A stretch of DNA of 64,000 bases from CAVRUD01 sp963849635 (GTDB lineage Bacteria; Chloroflexota; Chloroflexia; Thermomicrobiales; UBA6265): assembly GCA_963849635.1 (NCBI GenBank), contig CAWKIA010000038.1, positions 131,511 through 195,510 of the forward strand, read 5' to 3'. The position numbers and the translations under genes are program-made. The notes under the pieces were generated by a model. It did not search any database. It worked only from the letters and a program-made list of their open reading frames with translations, and was not told where the DNA came from. The stretch's first letter is position 1; each line of letters opens with the position of its first letter. Below are positions 1-8,267 of this stretch, one piece after another.

Positions 1-397
1 GCGGTTCAATCACCTTGAGCAGTTCGACGATCGACCCCGGCCAGCCGTGGGTCATCAGCAACGGCAGGGCGTCGATGTGCGGGGAGCGGATGTGGGCGAA
101 CTGGATGTCGAGCCCGTCGATCTCCGTGATGAACTGCGGCAACGCGTTGAGCCGGGTCTCCACCTTCCGCCAATCGTACTCGGTCCCCCAGTACTCGACG
201 AGCGGGCGGAGCTTGGCGAGCTGGACGCCCTGAGACCGGTCGGTGACGGTCTCCTGGTCGGGCCACCGCGTCGCGGCGATACGCCGGCGGAGATCGACGA
301 GGGACGCATCCGGAACGCTAATGTGGAAGGGGCGGATCGCCGGAGTGGCGGCGTGCTGGACAGAATCGGGTCGGGGTACCGTTTCGAGTAAGGTCAT
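1..397 (-). CDS. Epoxide hydrolase, N-terminal part (cut by window edge)
   Basis: The minus strand reads as one open frame from an ATG at 397 to the window edge, about 132 residues. It has the epoxide hydrolase N-terminal layout: IRPFHISVPDASLVDLRRRI, then the RWP and SQGVQLAKL motifs, YDWRKVETRLNALPQF, the segment TEIDGLDIQFAHIRS, and the HGWPG oxyanion-hole turn near residue 113. The catalytic Asp and His lie beyond the window. The family hydrolyses epoxides to diols and resembles juvenile-hormone/microsomal epoxide hydrolases. A GGAGA element lies just upstream of the ATG. Two more paralogues, both frame-disrupted, lie at 10.7-11.9 and 12.0-13.3 kb. This copy is clean over the visible part. 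Confidence 0.85.
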   Translation of the reverse strand, partial: MTLLETVPRPDSVQHAATPAIRPFHISVPDASLVDLRRRIAATRWPDQETVTDRSQGVQLAKLRPLVEYWGTEYDWRKVETRLNALPQFITEIDGLDIQFAHIRSPHIDALPLLMTHGWPGSIVELLKVIEP

Positions 398-476
398 GGG
401 AGTCTCCGTGCGAATAGTGTCCAGAAGGGCCAACAAGAACGGAGCAGCTTCCTTTGCAACGCCATCGCCTCAGCCG

Positions 477-1400
477 CTAGCTGGTTGCGGCGACGGCGGT
501 CAGGATGACGTCGGCGACGGACTGAGCGTGCGAGATCATGACCACGTGCGAGCCGTCGATCTCGACGATCTCGGCCCCGGCGCGCTCCGCCATAAAGCGC
601 TCTGTGGCCGGCCCGATCGCCAGGTCGCTGGGGGAGATGACCGCCCAGGAGGGTAGGCTCTTCCAGCCGACCGGTCCGGAGACATCCCCAAAAGCCAGAG
701 CGGAAACCGGCCGTTGGCTGTTGGCCAGGATCACTGCCTGGTCCGCGGGCAGATCGGCGGCAAAGACCGCGGGGAACGACGCAGGGTCGACGTAGAATTC
801 GGTTCCGGGCTCGTCGGCGCTGCCGTTTGGATACTGGACTGGCCGCAGCGCGGGCCCGAGGAGGCTGTCGGTGGCCTGCTCTGCGATGCCCTGCAGCGTC
901 TCCCCTTCGTCCGGAAGGAAGGCGGCGACGTAGACCAGGCCCACCACGTTGGCGGCCTGAGGCGCCGCGTTGCTGATCACCGCGCCGCCGTAGGAGTGGC
1001 CGACGAGAAGGACAGGGCCAGGGATCTGGCTGACGACGCTCGCGACATATGCGGAATCCGCGGTGAGGCCGCGGAGCGGGTTTGCGGGTGCCTGCACCTT
1101 GACTCCGGCGTCCTGGAGCGCGGAAACCACGCCCGCCCAGCTGGAACCGTCGGCGAAGGCGCCGTGGACCAGCACAACGGTCGGGCCATCGGTATCGATA
1201 CGGGATGCATCCGCGGTTGCTTGAGACATGATCTCTCCTTGCGGCGATGAGGCTTCAACCGGGCTGCTCCCGCCTACACGGGAACCAGTGACAACGGCGG
1301 AGGCGAGTGCCCCCACACCAAGGACGCCGCCAATCGCGCCGCGTCGCGAAATCTGACGTTTGAGCGGTCCGCCAAAGCGAACATAGGTGGATTGGGTCAT
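477..1400 (-). CDS. Alpha/beta hydrolase with twin-arginine-like leader
   Basis: A 307-residue alpha/beta hydrolase of the broad AB_hydrolase_6/EstC-like type. The oxyanion turn HGAF is at about residues 79-82, the nucleophile elbow GHSYGGA has Ser at about 136, and a late GSHVVMISH supplies the probable catalytic His near 285. The first 45 residues hold an RR pair (SRRGAIGG) and an Ala/Gly/Val-rich stretch, which looks like a Tat or membrane leader. The start at 1400 has a strong AAGGAG site. A second in-frame ATG at 1229 also follows AAGGAG at good spacing and would give a 250-residue leaderless protein. The substrate cannot be told from sequence. It follows the GAF-LuxR gene on the same strand after a 346-base gap. 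Confidence 0.85.
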   Translation of the reverse strand: MTQSTYVRFGGPLKRQISRRGAIGGVLGVGALASAVVTGSRVGGSSPVEASSPQGEIMSQATADASRIDTDGPTVVLVHGAFADGSSWAGVVSALQDAGVKVQAPANPLRGLTADSAYVASVVSQIPGPVLLVGHSYGGAVISNAAPQAANVVGLVYVAAFLPDEGETLQGIAEQATDSLLGPALRPVQYPNGSADEPGTEFYVDPASFPAVFAADLPADQAVILANSQRPVSALAFGDVSGPVGWKSLPSWAVISPSDLAIGPATERFMAERAGAEIVEIDGSHVVMISHAQSVADVILTAVAATS

Positions 1401-1746
1401 GGAGACTCCTTGTGGTGAGGTGAACCGAAGTCGCGTCCCCAGGTCCGTACTGGAAGAGAGGACGTGAACGGGGGCCGTTTCACTCGGCACCACCACCCAA
1501 GGTCGACTACGTGCTCACGCACTTGACTGACGTGGGCTCGTGAGTTCGTGGGCCCCGGTGGCTTCGAATGGTTCCCCGACAACGCCAACCTTATGCCTCG
1601 GAGGCGGGGCGCTCCTTCCGGGGAACCACCCAATTGCCTGGCGGGGTCCTCGCCCTCGGTAAGGGGAACCCGCCACGCTCGCGCGCCGGTGACGGCCGCG
1701 AGGAAATCTGTTTGGGATCTATGGGGTCAACAGACCAGAACGGTGG
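1401..1746. other. Intergenic, no gene seen
   Basis: This stretch separates the hydrolase start from the end of the LuxR-type gene. I see no conserved reading frame on either strand. It presumably holds the hydrolase promoter, but no clear -35/-10 pair stands out. Confidence 0.4.
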
Positions 1747-2726
1747 CTACGCCTCGTGCTCGGCTATGTCGCCAAGACCATGGCGCAGGGCGAAGGCGGT
1801 TGCTTCACTACGTCGCTCGACCTCGATCTTCCGATAGAGACCGGTGATGTGCCGCTCGACCGTTCGCTCGCTGAGCCACAGGACTCCGGCGATTTCCCTG
1901 TTGCTCAGGCCCTGCGCAAGCAGGCCCAGCACTTCGGCTTCGCGCCGGGACAACGGTGTGGGAATCGCGAGGGGCATGAGCTTGACCTGGGGTCTCAATC
2001 CATCTCCGGCGTCCGTCTCTGGATCGTCCTCTACATCGGCGCGCGCCGATGGTCGGTCCGGCTCGGTGGCGAGGGCGTGGGACAGGTTCGCAAGCTCCGT
2101 GAACGCCGCGACCGCCGCCGTCAATTCTTGAGAATAACCCTCCAGGAACGCATTTCTGCGCCGCAGTGCCTCCTCGGCGGCGACCCGGGCGGCCCGCTCG
2201 TCGGCGAGGCGCCGGGCCAAATGGATCGCGATCGTTGCCTGGCCGACGGCGACGCGGAGGAGGTACAGCTCGATTTCGGTCGGAAAGTCGGCCCTACGTG
2301 CGCTGACCAGGACGACCCCTTCTTCCCCCGGAAGTGCAGGCGACATGCGGGTGACGCGGACAGCACCTTCACCCGACGGCATGACGACTGATACCGTCAC
2401 CGCCCCCTGTTCACGCCCTTCGCGGCTGACAGTACCGACCCCAACTCAATGGGTACCTTGGGGCCATCTGGCCGCCAGCGCCTGAGCGCGAGTCCTCCCT
2501 GGGGATCATCGAATCGCACGTATGCACTCTTCAGGCCGAGCACTCCAAATAGGACACCGAGTAGCCCCGTGGCGATAGTGGAAGGGTTTTGGTCGAACCA
2601 CATGGCCGGCAGCGCCGTCAGCGCGGCAAGATCGCGCAACCCTCGACGGGAGACCGCTAAGGCGTCGATCCCTTCCTGAATGAACGCGTTCGCTTCCTCA
2701 CCGTTCGCCGAGACCTCGTCAGGCAT
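1747..2726 (-). CDS. GAF-domain LuxR-type transcriptional regulator (one frameshift)
   Basis: Read as one gene of about 325 residues. The N-terminal half (2726 down to about 2450) has a GAF-like fold: SAYVRFDDPQGGLALRRW. The C-terminal half continues it with ADFPTEIELYLLRVAVGQAT, a linker, and a LuxR-type HTH (LSRREAEVLGLLAQGLSNRE, then LSERTVERHITGLYRKI). The two halves lie in different frames. Sequence similarity to a GAF core continues in the second frame upstream of its first ATG (SREGREQGAVTVSV), so a 1-base indel near the GGGG run at about 2450 is likely. A true ATGA-coupled pair is less likely. The chosen ATG (2726) overlaps the upstream MEDS gene by 8 bases, so the two are probably translationally coupled and act as sensor and output. 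Confidence 0.75.
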
Positions 2727-3363
2727 CCGTGGCTTGGCGGTCACGCGACCTCAACTCTTCCAAGAACGCCTCTGCTGGCACGAAGTAGGGATTCACCTGC
2801 AGTACACCCCCGATCAGGGCCATGGGGTGGGTACGCAGAACGTCGATCAGAACGTCGCTGCCAAACTTGGCGATGTCGTAGACGCAGATCACGATGTGCT
2901 CGTGTTTGGGATAGACGGAATTCGCCCGCGCTTCGTACTCGAGCATCACGCGGCTAAAATCCTGCTCTTCAACCGCCCAGCCCATGTTTGCGACCACCCG
3001 GACCCGAGGAGATCGCGAACTACCGAGATACCCGTCGAGGAGACCGAGCATCGCGGTCTGGTCGAACTGGCCGCCTCGGAGGTATGTCTCCGACCACGTA
3101 TGCACCTCGCACGTTCGCTGCTCGAGCAGCGTGGGCATGTCGTGTCCGAGGTGCCCGAGGCGACGGACCAGGGTCGCCCGTTCCAAGGGATCGAGGATGT
3201 AGACGACCTTGTCTCCGTTCACCAACCCGTCGCTCACGAAGCGGTCGAGAATGAGATGTTCCTCGTCCCGGCTGTTGACGAACGCGCAGACGTGCCGGTA
3301 CGGGTCCAGCGTCCCACCCGCAAAGGAAACGGGAGCGATGACCTCGGAGTCTAGATCGGTCAT
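2719..3363 (-). CDS. MEDS domain sensory protein
   Basis: A 214-residue protein filling one MEDS (methanogen/methylotroph, DcmR sensory) domain. The opening HVCAFVNSRDEEHLILDRFV and GDKVVYILDP are typical, as are VRVVANMGWAVEEQDFSRVM, the segment EHIVICVYDIAKF, and the late MALIGGVLQVNPYF. The family binds or senses unknown small ligands and often accompanies histidine kinases or HTH regulators. A good AAAGGAATGGT site precedes the ATG. Its stop overlaps the start of the GAF-LuxR gene, so the pair forms a two-gene operon. I infer that MEDS modulates the LuxR output; this is not shown by sequence alone. Confidence 0.85.
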   Translation of the reverse strand: MTDLDSEVIAPVSFAGGTLDPYRHVCAFVNSRDEEHLILDRFVSDGLVNGDKVVYILDPLERATLVRRLGHLGHDMPTLLEQRTCEVHTWSETYLRGGQFDQTAMLGLLDGYLGSSRSPRVRVVANMGWAVEEQDFSRVMLEYEARANSVYPKHEHIVICVYDIAKFGSDVLIDVLRTHPMALIGGVLQVNPYFVPAEAFLEELRSRDRQATDA

Positions 3364-3827
3364 ACCATTCCTTTGAACGGGCGGCGAGTCGACGTTGGGG
3401 GAAACGTGATTCGCTCGTAGATGGTGAACACAAGCTACAGTGCGAGCCCGCCGAGCCGGCCAGAGCCAGGGCAGTCCATGGGTCTGCCCACGTCGGTCGC
3501 GCCCACGGGTGCCGCGCTAAGGCGAATAAGCGAAGAAAAACGACGTCCCTCGCCTGACCTTGTGCGATCGAAGTGACGTCCACTCTAAACCAAACCCCAC
3601 TTCTGTCAATCAGATGTCTCATTAATTTGAAGATTGCGACAAACAAGCCAGGGACGGTTTGCAGCTCGGCGTCGAGTTCGGTCAACGTCGCGGACATGGG
3701 AGCCCTCTCTCGACGGTGTCGTGTGGGATCGAAGAAAACGGTGCGGTGGGTGACCGCGGCTGCCCGTGTGCCGCGGTCGCCCTGGCGTTGGGTGGGGCGC
3801 TTCCGTTAGCCCTGACTGGGTACGCCA
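3364..3827. other. Intergenic, no convincing gene
   Basis: This 464-base stretch is less GC-rich around 3580-3650. It contains only a short minus-strand frame (from about 3697, opening MSATLTELDAELQ) that does not match a family I know and that runs into antisense of the MEDS gene. It must hold the MEDS promoter. No clear repeat or hairpin was seen. Confidence 0.35.
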
Positions 3828-4238
3828 CTACGCTATTGGGGTCGGATCCTCAGGCCCTCGCATGATCCGCTCAACATGCTCCATCTCCAGGCGGGCCATA
3901 AGCCTCTGTCCAGGGCTCAAGGCAGGATCATCGAGTGTTGCCTGAAGCTCCTCCATCGACAGTCCCAACGTGCGATTAGTCCCGTGCGCCACAAAATCGA
4001 ATAAATCCCTGATCCGGTGCGTCTGCGTCAGGACACGCCGGAGCCCGAACTTGATGCCCGCGACGATGAGGCATGCGATGCCAAGGTCGTAGGGGAGCTC
4101 GGCCGCCCAGTCATCCTTGCCGAGGCCCCCCGACGCAAGGATGAGCGCGATGCCTACCGCGGCGATGGTGACGACTTCTCTAAGCCCTCGCTGCATCTCA
4201 GCCATCGATTTGCCCCGGTCTTGCTGCACGGCGTCCAT
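3828..4238 (-). CDS. Small two-helix membrane protein
   Basis: A 136-residue protein. Two hydrophobic segments are visible, at about residues 21-40 (VVTIAAVGIALILASGG) and 50-65 (YDLGIACLIVAGIKFG). A cytosolic tail rich in charged residues follows (SMEELQATLDDPALSPGQRL). I do not recognise the family. It lies last in a minus-strand run after the UBP zinc-finger gene, with a gap of 56 bases, and may be co-transcribed with it. The ATG at 4238 was chosen because the upstream frame is only antisense shadow. Confidence 0.6.
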   Translation of the reverse strand: MDAVQQDRGKSMAEMQRGLREVVTIAAVGIALILASGGLGKDDWAAELPYDLGIACLIVAGIKFGLRRVLTQTHRIRDLFDFVAHGTNRTLGLSMEELQATLDDPALSPGQRLMARLEMEHVERIMRGPEDPTPIA

Positions 4239-4294
4239 GTCGTTCCTCGCACTTCCCGGCTCCAAACGTCTGCCGCGCGGGACGGAACCCTCGT

Positions 4295-4567
4295 CTACCG
4301 CGACGGCCCCAGGTAGACCTCGTCGACGTAGCACCAGATCCAGTCCTCGCCCCGCTCGAAGGACCGGATGATCGGGTGGCCGGTGGCGTGGAAGTGCTTG
4401 GTCGCGTGCTGATTCTTGGAGTCGTCGCAGCAGCCGACATGACCGCAGATCAGGCAGAGCCGCAGGTGGACCCAGGTGTCGCCGATCTGCAGGCACTCCT
4501 CGCAGCCGTCGGGCGTCCGCGGGACGACGTCGCGGATCTGGTCGAGGTGGGTGCAGGGCACGCTCAT
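4295..4567 (-). CDS. UBP-type zinc finger protein
   Basis: A 90-residue protein that is almost entirely one UBP (ubiquitin-hydrolase-type) zinc finger. It has CTHLDQI near residues 5-11, CEEC at 22-25, CLICGHVGCCD at 38-48, then H54, H58, H60 and H64 and a C79 in WIWCYVDEVYLG. In bacteria these small fingers are free-standing and their partner is unknown; no ubiquitin system is visible here. Its ATG overlaps the stop of the DUF5996 gene by 4 bases (ATGA), so it is translationally coupled to it. Confidence 0.85.
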   Translation of the reverse strand: MSVPCTHLDQIRDVVPRTPDGCEECLQIGDTWVHLRLCLICGHVGCCDDSKNQHATKHFHATGHPIIRSFERGEDWIWCYVDEVYLGPSR

Positions 4568-5508
4568 CGGGGCGCTCCTGTCGGCGGGGTGCGTTCGAGC
4601 GCCTGGCGGTCCCAGCCGGCCAGGGTCGCCGCCGCCCGGTAGGAGCTTTCGAAGAAGTGGAGGATCGCCACGTCGGGGGCGGCGGCACGGCGGACGTCGT
4701 CGTATCGCAGCAAGAACTCGCCCAGACCAGGGTCGTAGCGGGCCGCGTCGGGGCGGACAGCCGCCTCCGTGAACCCCGACGGCGCGGGGTAGACGTAGGC
4801 ATAGAACGCCGGCTCCCCGAGCTCGAATCCGGTCATCGTCGCGTTGCCGGGCCAGAAGCCGCAGGCGAAGTTCTCCTGGGTCTCGGCAATTTGCAGGAAG
4901 TACGGCGCTCCAACCGGCGGGGCGGCAGGCCGCCCCGAGTAGCGAGTCGCGGTCAGGTCGAACGAACCCCAGAAGAAGTTGACCGGGCTGCTCTTGCCGA
5001 CGAACGGGGTACGGAAGCGCTGGAGGACCTGCTCGGCCCGGAGCATGATCCGCCACCAGCGCTCGACCGGCTCCGGGTCGTAGGAGGCATGGCCGGTGTC
5101 CATGTCGAAGGAGATCGGGTTCGGGATCTCGACCGGCAGCGGGTTGACCGCCACCGCGATGCCCAGTGCACTGAGCGTCGCCAGGAACTCAGCGTAGAAG
5201 GCGGCCACCGTCCGCGGGATCAGCGGGATCGCCCGGGTCCGCCCGTCGCTGGCGCGGACGAAGAGAGCGTGGTCGACGAAGTCGAAGTCGGCCGCGAACG
5301 CCCCGTCGCCGGCCGGGATCGGGCCGGTGGTCAGGCCGCGCGGGGTGATAGCGAAGGCGACGTTCCACCACTCGTTGAGGAAGGGCGTCAACTCCAGCTT
5401 GACCTTCCCCACGACCTGGGTCCACAGGTGGAGTGTCTCCTGCGTCTCCCGCCATTCCTCCAGTGGCAACGCCGGCCAGGTTTCGGGTGTCCGCTCCATG
5501 ACGGCCAT
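4564..5508 (-). CDS. DUF5996 family protein
   Basis: A 314-residue protein with the hallmarks of DUF5996: WPALPLEEWRETQETLHLWT at the start, LTPFLNEWWNVAFAITPRGL, then FVGKSSPVNFFWGSFDLTAT and a late NFACGFWPGN. The function is unknown. The many Trp, Phe and His residues suggest an enzyme-like pocket, but no catalytic motif is established. It sits between DUF6510 and the UBP finger in the redox operon. The first ATG is used; a GGAGG site precedes it. Confidence 0.85.
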   Translation of the reverse strand: MAVMERTPETWPALPLEEWRETQETLHLWTQVVGKVKLELTPFLNEWWNVAFAITPRGLTTGPIPAGDGAFAADFDFVDHALFVRASDGRTRAIPLIPRTVAAFYAEFLATLSALGIAVAVNPLPVEIPNPISFDMDTGHASYDPEPVERWWRIMLRAEQVLQRFRTPFVGKSSPVNFFWGSFDLTATRYSGRPAAPPVGAPYFLQIAETQENFACGFWPGNATMTGFELGEPAFYAYVYPAPSGFTEAAVRPDAARYDPGLGEFLLRYDDVRRAAAPDVAILHFFESSYRAAATLAGWDRQALERTPPTGAPR

Positions 5509-5604
5509 GGCCGCCCTCCTTTCGAGTGTGGCGGCAGGCGCGCCCGTCTGAGCGCACCCACCCTTGCGAAGCGTGCGGCGGCGGCCGGGTCGGCGGTGCC
5601 CCGC

Positions 5605-5886
5605 TCACGCTGTCGCCGCGTCGAGCCGCAACAGGCGTGCTCCCCGCAGATCGAGCCAGTGGCGGCGCCGGGTCCGGGCCACCCGGATGACGGCGGTATC
5701 GCACTTCGCGCAGCGGAGGATGGCGCCCATCTCGTGCCCGTAGCGCATCAACTCTCCCACCGCGGCGACCGTGCCGCATCCGGTACAGGTCACCTCCGCC
5801 GTCGTCATCTCCACCCGGAATACTTCGGCCAGCAGGCCGGCCGCGGCGTTGCCGTCGAGCCGGAGGTCGGCGTCTTCCATTGTCAT
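5605..5886 (-). CDS. DUF6510 family zinc-ribbon protein
   Basis: A 93-residue protein with LDGNAAAGLLAEVFRVEMTT at the N-terminus, followed by a four-cysteine ribbon: CTGCG at about residues 34-38 and CAKCD at about 59-63. This is the DUF6510 layout. Such proteins commonly neighbour ferredoxin-reductase-like and sulfite-oxidase-like genes, as here. I infer a metal-binding accessory or regulatory role in that redox module. It lies 15 bases downstream of the flavoprotein stop, so it is clearly in the same operon. Confidence 0.8.
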   Translation of the reverse strand: MTMEDADLRLDGNAAAGLLAEVFRVEMTTAEVTCTGCGTVAAVGELMRYGHEMGAILRCAKCDTAVIRVARTRRRHWLDLRGARLLRLDAATA

Positions 5887-5901
5887 GACGATCCCTCCAT
5901 T

Positions 5902-6650
5902 AGCTACCCGTGGGGCCGAACCGCTCCGTCTTGACTCGGGCCGGCTCGTGCCCGAGCCCCACCAGGGCCGAGGCCACCGCCTCCACCAACCGCGTCGGCC
6001 CGCAGACGTAGGACGAGCGGACGGGCGGCGGGCGGCCAGGCCACCTCGGCCAGCATCGCCTCGTCGATCCGGCGCCCGTACCCGGTCCAGCTCGGTGGCT
6101 GGGCGCGGGTGAGCGTGTGGACCACCTCGAGCGTCTTGTCGGCGGCGAGACGGGCCAGCTCCTCGCGGTAGATGATTTCCTCGAAGGACCGCGAGGAGGA
6201 GAGCAGGCGGGTTGGGATGTGGCTGCCGACCGCGGCGCGGTGGCGGAGCATCGCCATCAGCGGCGCCACCCCCGACCCGCCGCCGACGAGCAGCAGCGGA
6301 CCGCCGTCCGTCGGATCCCAGGCGAAGTAGCCACCGATCGGACCGCGCAGCTCGAGCTTGTCGCCAGGCCGCAACGCATCGGTCAGGTACGGCGAGACCT
6401 CACCGTCCTCCAACCGATCGACCGTCAACTCGACCCGCTCGCCGTCCGGCGCCGAGGCGATCGAATAGCTCCGTTGCGCCTGATACCCGTCGTCGGCGGT
6501 CAGCCGCACGTCCACGTGCTGGCCCGGCCGGTGTCCAGGCCACCCCGGCACGTCGAGCACCAGGCTCTTCGTCCGGGGCGTCTCGACGATGATCTCGACA
6601 ACGTTGGCGAGCACCCAATTCAGTCGCCCCAGTACCGCTGTTCCTGCCAT
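5902..6650 (-). CDS. Ferredoxin-NADP reductase-like FAD/NAD oxidoreductase (C-terminal frameshift)
   Basis: About 248 residues of the FAD-binding-6/NAD-binding-1 flavoprotein type. Visible are GHRPGQHVDVRL and RSYSIAS (FAD binding), LRGPIGGYF, GGGSGVAPLMAMLRH (nicotinamide binding) and EEIIYREELARLA. Near 6015 the frame slips: one extra base turns the expected SSYVCGPTRLVEAVASALV into nonsense. In the shifted frame the canonical CGP motif and the tail ARVKTERFGPTG run to a TAG at 5902. The gene is therefore probably intact, with a 1-base insertion. It overlaps the upstream molybdoenzyme gene by about 30 bases and probably passes electrons to or from it. Confidence 0.8.
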
Positions 6651-7231
6651 GGGTCACCATAGTTGTGGTAGCCGAGCTCTTCCCAGAACCCGGGCCGATC
6701 GTCGAGGCTCAGCTCGAGCCCACGGATCCACTTGGCGCTCTTCCAGAAGTAGAGGTGCGGCACCAGCAACCGCGCCGGCCCGCCGTGCTCCGGCGCCAGC
6801 GGCTCCCCGTCGTACCCGAACGCGATCCAGGCCTTGCCGCCGGTGACGTCCTCGAGCGGCAGGTTCGTCGTGTAGCCGCCGTCGCAGTGGGCGATCAGGT
6901 AGTCCGCGCTCGTCTCGACCCCGTCGAGCAGCGTGTCGAGCGAGACGCCCTCCCAGACCGTGTCGAACTTCGACCACTTGGTGACGCAGTGGATGTCGAC
7001 GGTGACCGTCTCCCGTGGCAGCGCCTGGAACTCCTGCCACGTCCACCGCCGGGGCGGGTCCACCTCCCCGATCAATCGCAGGTCCCACTGGTCGAGCCGG
7101 GTACGCGGCGTGGGCCCGGCGGAGAGCACCGGGAAGTCCGCTTCCGGATACTGCCCCGGGGGCAGACGCCCCTCCAACTCCGGGTACCGACGGCGACCGC
7201 GAAACGCGCGCGAAATGAATCCTTCTGCCAT
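6620..7231 (-). CDS. Sulfite oxidase-like molybdopterin oxidoreductase
   Basis: A 203-residue molybdopterin-binding domain of the sulfite-oxidase/YedY type. It shows WDLRLIGEVDPPRRWTWQEF, the conserved segment DIHCVTKWSKFDTVWEGVS with the Mo-ligand Cys near residue 82, the HCDGGYTTNLPLED segment, and HGGPARLLVPHLYFWKSAKW. It lacks the dimerisation domain and a signal peptide, so it is a cytosolic single-domain member. The ATG at 7231 has a strong GGAGGG site; an upstream ATG at 7267 has none. It is followed by the flavoprotein, DUF6510 and DUF5996, a recurrent grouping that suggests a small soluble redox chain. Confidence 0.85.
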   Translation of the reverse strand: MAEGFISRAFRGRRRYPELEGRLPPGQYPEADFPVLSAGPTPRTRLDQWDLRLIGEVDPPRRWTWQEFQALPRETVTVDIHCVTKWSKFDTVWEGVSLDTLLDGVETSADYLIAHCDGGYTTNLPLEDVTGGKAWIAFGYDGEPLAPEHGGPARLLVPHLYFWKSAKWIRGLELSLDDRPGFWEELGYHNYGDPWQEQRYWGD

Positions 7232-7279
7232 GGTGAAACCCTCCGGCTTCGGTCGTGAGCCAATCACCGCCTTGTCGAT

Positions 7280-7502
7280 TCATGGCTGGTCAGGACGGTC
7301 ATCTCCTCTTGGTGCGGAAAACCAGTCCCAGATCCGGTTGCCCGTGCCGCGGTCGAGTCCGTAGCTTGCGACGTGCTCGTCGAACGACGGGCGGTCGCCG
7401 TCGTCGAACTGCTGGAAGAGCTCGTTCATCTGCGTGGTGGTCAGGTGGTTGAGCACCGCAGGGTGCTCGGTCGCGCAGCGTGTCCAAGGTGGTCCTCCTC
7501 AT
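7280..7502 (-). CDS. Small hypothetical protein, probably frameshifted
   Basis: Two adjacent frames join into a plausible protein of about 74 residues: MRRTTLDTLRD from 7502, then EHPAVLNHLTTTQMNELFQQ, a DRPSFDEHVASYGLDRGTG segment and WDWFSAPRGD ending at a TGA at 7280. The switch is near 7460. I do not recognise the family. The acidic, aromatic composition and the lack of a better frame support coding. It lies directly upstream of the molybdoenzyme on the same strand and could be the first gene of that operon. Confidence 0.4.
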
Positions 7503-7568
7503 CTAACGTCGAGTAACTCTTGCGCCGGTGAAGACGGGTACCACAGATCTGCCCTGCGGTTGCCGCTA

Positions 7569-8138
7569 TTACTGGCGGGTCGCCTCGACATCGATGGTGA
7601 TCTTGATCTCGTCGCCGACCACGACGCCGCCCGTCTCGAGCGCCACGTTCCACGTCAAGCCGAAGTCCTTGCGGTTGATCTTCGTGGTCGCCTCGAAGCC
7701 GATCACCTCGGCGCCCGACGGGCTGGTGCCGCGACCGGTCTGCTCGGCCTCCAACACCACCCGCCGCGTCACCCCGCGGATCGTGAGGTCACCGACGATC
7801 CGGAACGCGTCGCCGCGCCCCGGTTCGACGCGGGTACTGCGGAACGTGATGGTCGGGAAGCGCTCGACGTCGAGGAAGTCGGCCGAGCGCAGGTGCGCGT
7901 CTCGCCGCTCCTCGTGGGTGTCGATCGTCGCCGCATCGATCTCGACATCGACGCTCGAGCCGGCGAGGTGCTGCTCGTCGAGCGTGATCGTGCCGCTCAC
8001 GTCACCGAAGCGGCCCTTGACGGTCGAGACCACGAGGTGCCGGACGGCGAATTGGACGTGCGAGTGCGCCGGGTCGATCGCCCAGGTACTGCGCGTCGCC
8101 ATCGCGGTCGTCGAGGTTTGGTGAGTTTGGGTTTCCAT
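7569..8138 (-). CDS. YceI family protein
   Basis: A 189-residue YceI-like lipocalin-fold protein. It shows TWAIDPAHSHVQFAVRHLVV, the GRFGDVSGTITLDE stretch, SVDVEIDAATIDTHEERRDA, the key HLRSADFLDVERFPTITFRS segment, and FGLTWNVALETGGVVVGDEI near the end. The family binds isoprenoid-like amphipathic ligands. No signal peptide is visible, so this is a cytosolic form. The ATG at 8138 was chosen for its GGAGGAA site; the frame stays open upstream without one. Confidence 0.9.
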   Translation of the reverse strand: METQTHQTSTTAMATRSTWAIDPAHSHVQFAVRHLVVSTVKGRFGDVSGTITLDEQHLAGSSVDVEIDAATIDTHEERRDAHLRSADFLDVERFPTITFRSTRVEPGRGDAFRIVGDLTIRGVTRRVVLEAEQTGRGTSPSGAEVIGFEATTKINRKDFGLTWNVALETGGVVVGDEIKITIDVEATRQ

Positions 8139-8267
8139 GGCTTGTCTGTTCCTCCATCGATTGACTCCGGTCACCATGACCGCTGTCTCGCGACAATCGG
8201 CAGCGCCACGGCACGATCTGTCTTTGCGGCCGCCAGTGCGGGCCGCCACTTGGATCGGCGGTCTTCT

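Noticed and set aside
4295..4567. Bacterial ubiquitin-like conjugation system marked by the UBP finger
   Set aside because: No E1, E2, JAB or ubiquitin-like gene is visible nearby; isolated UBP fingers are common in bacteria.
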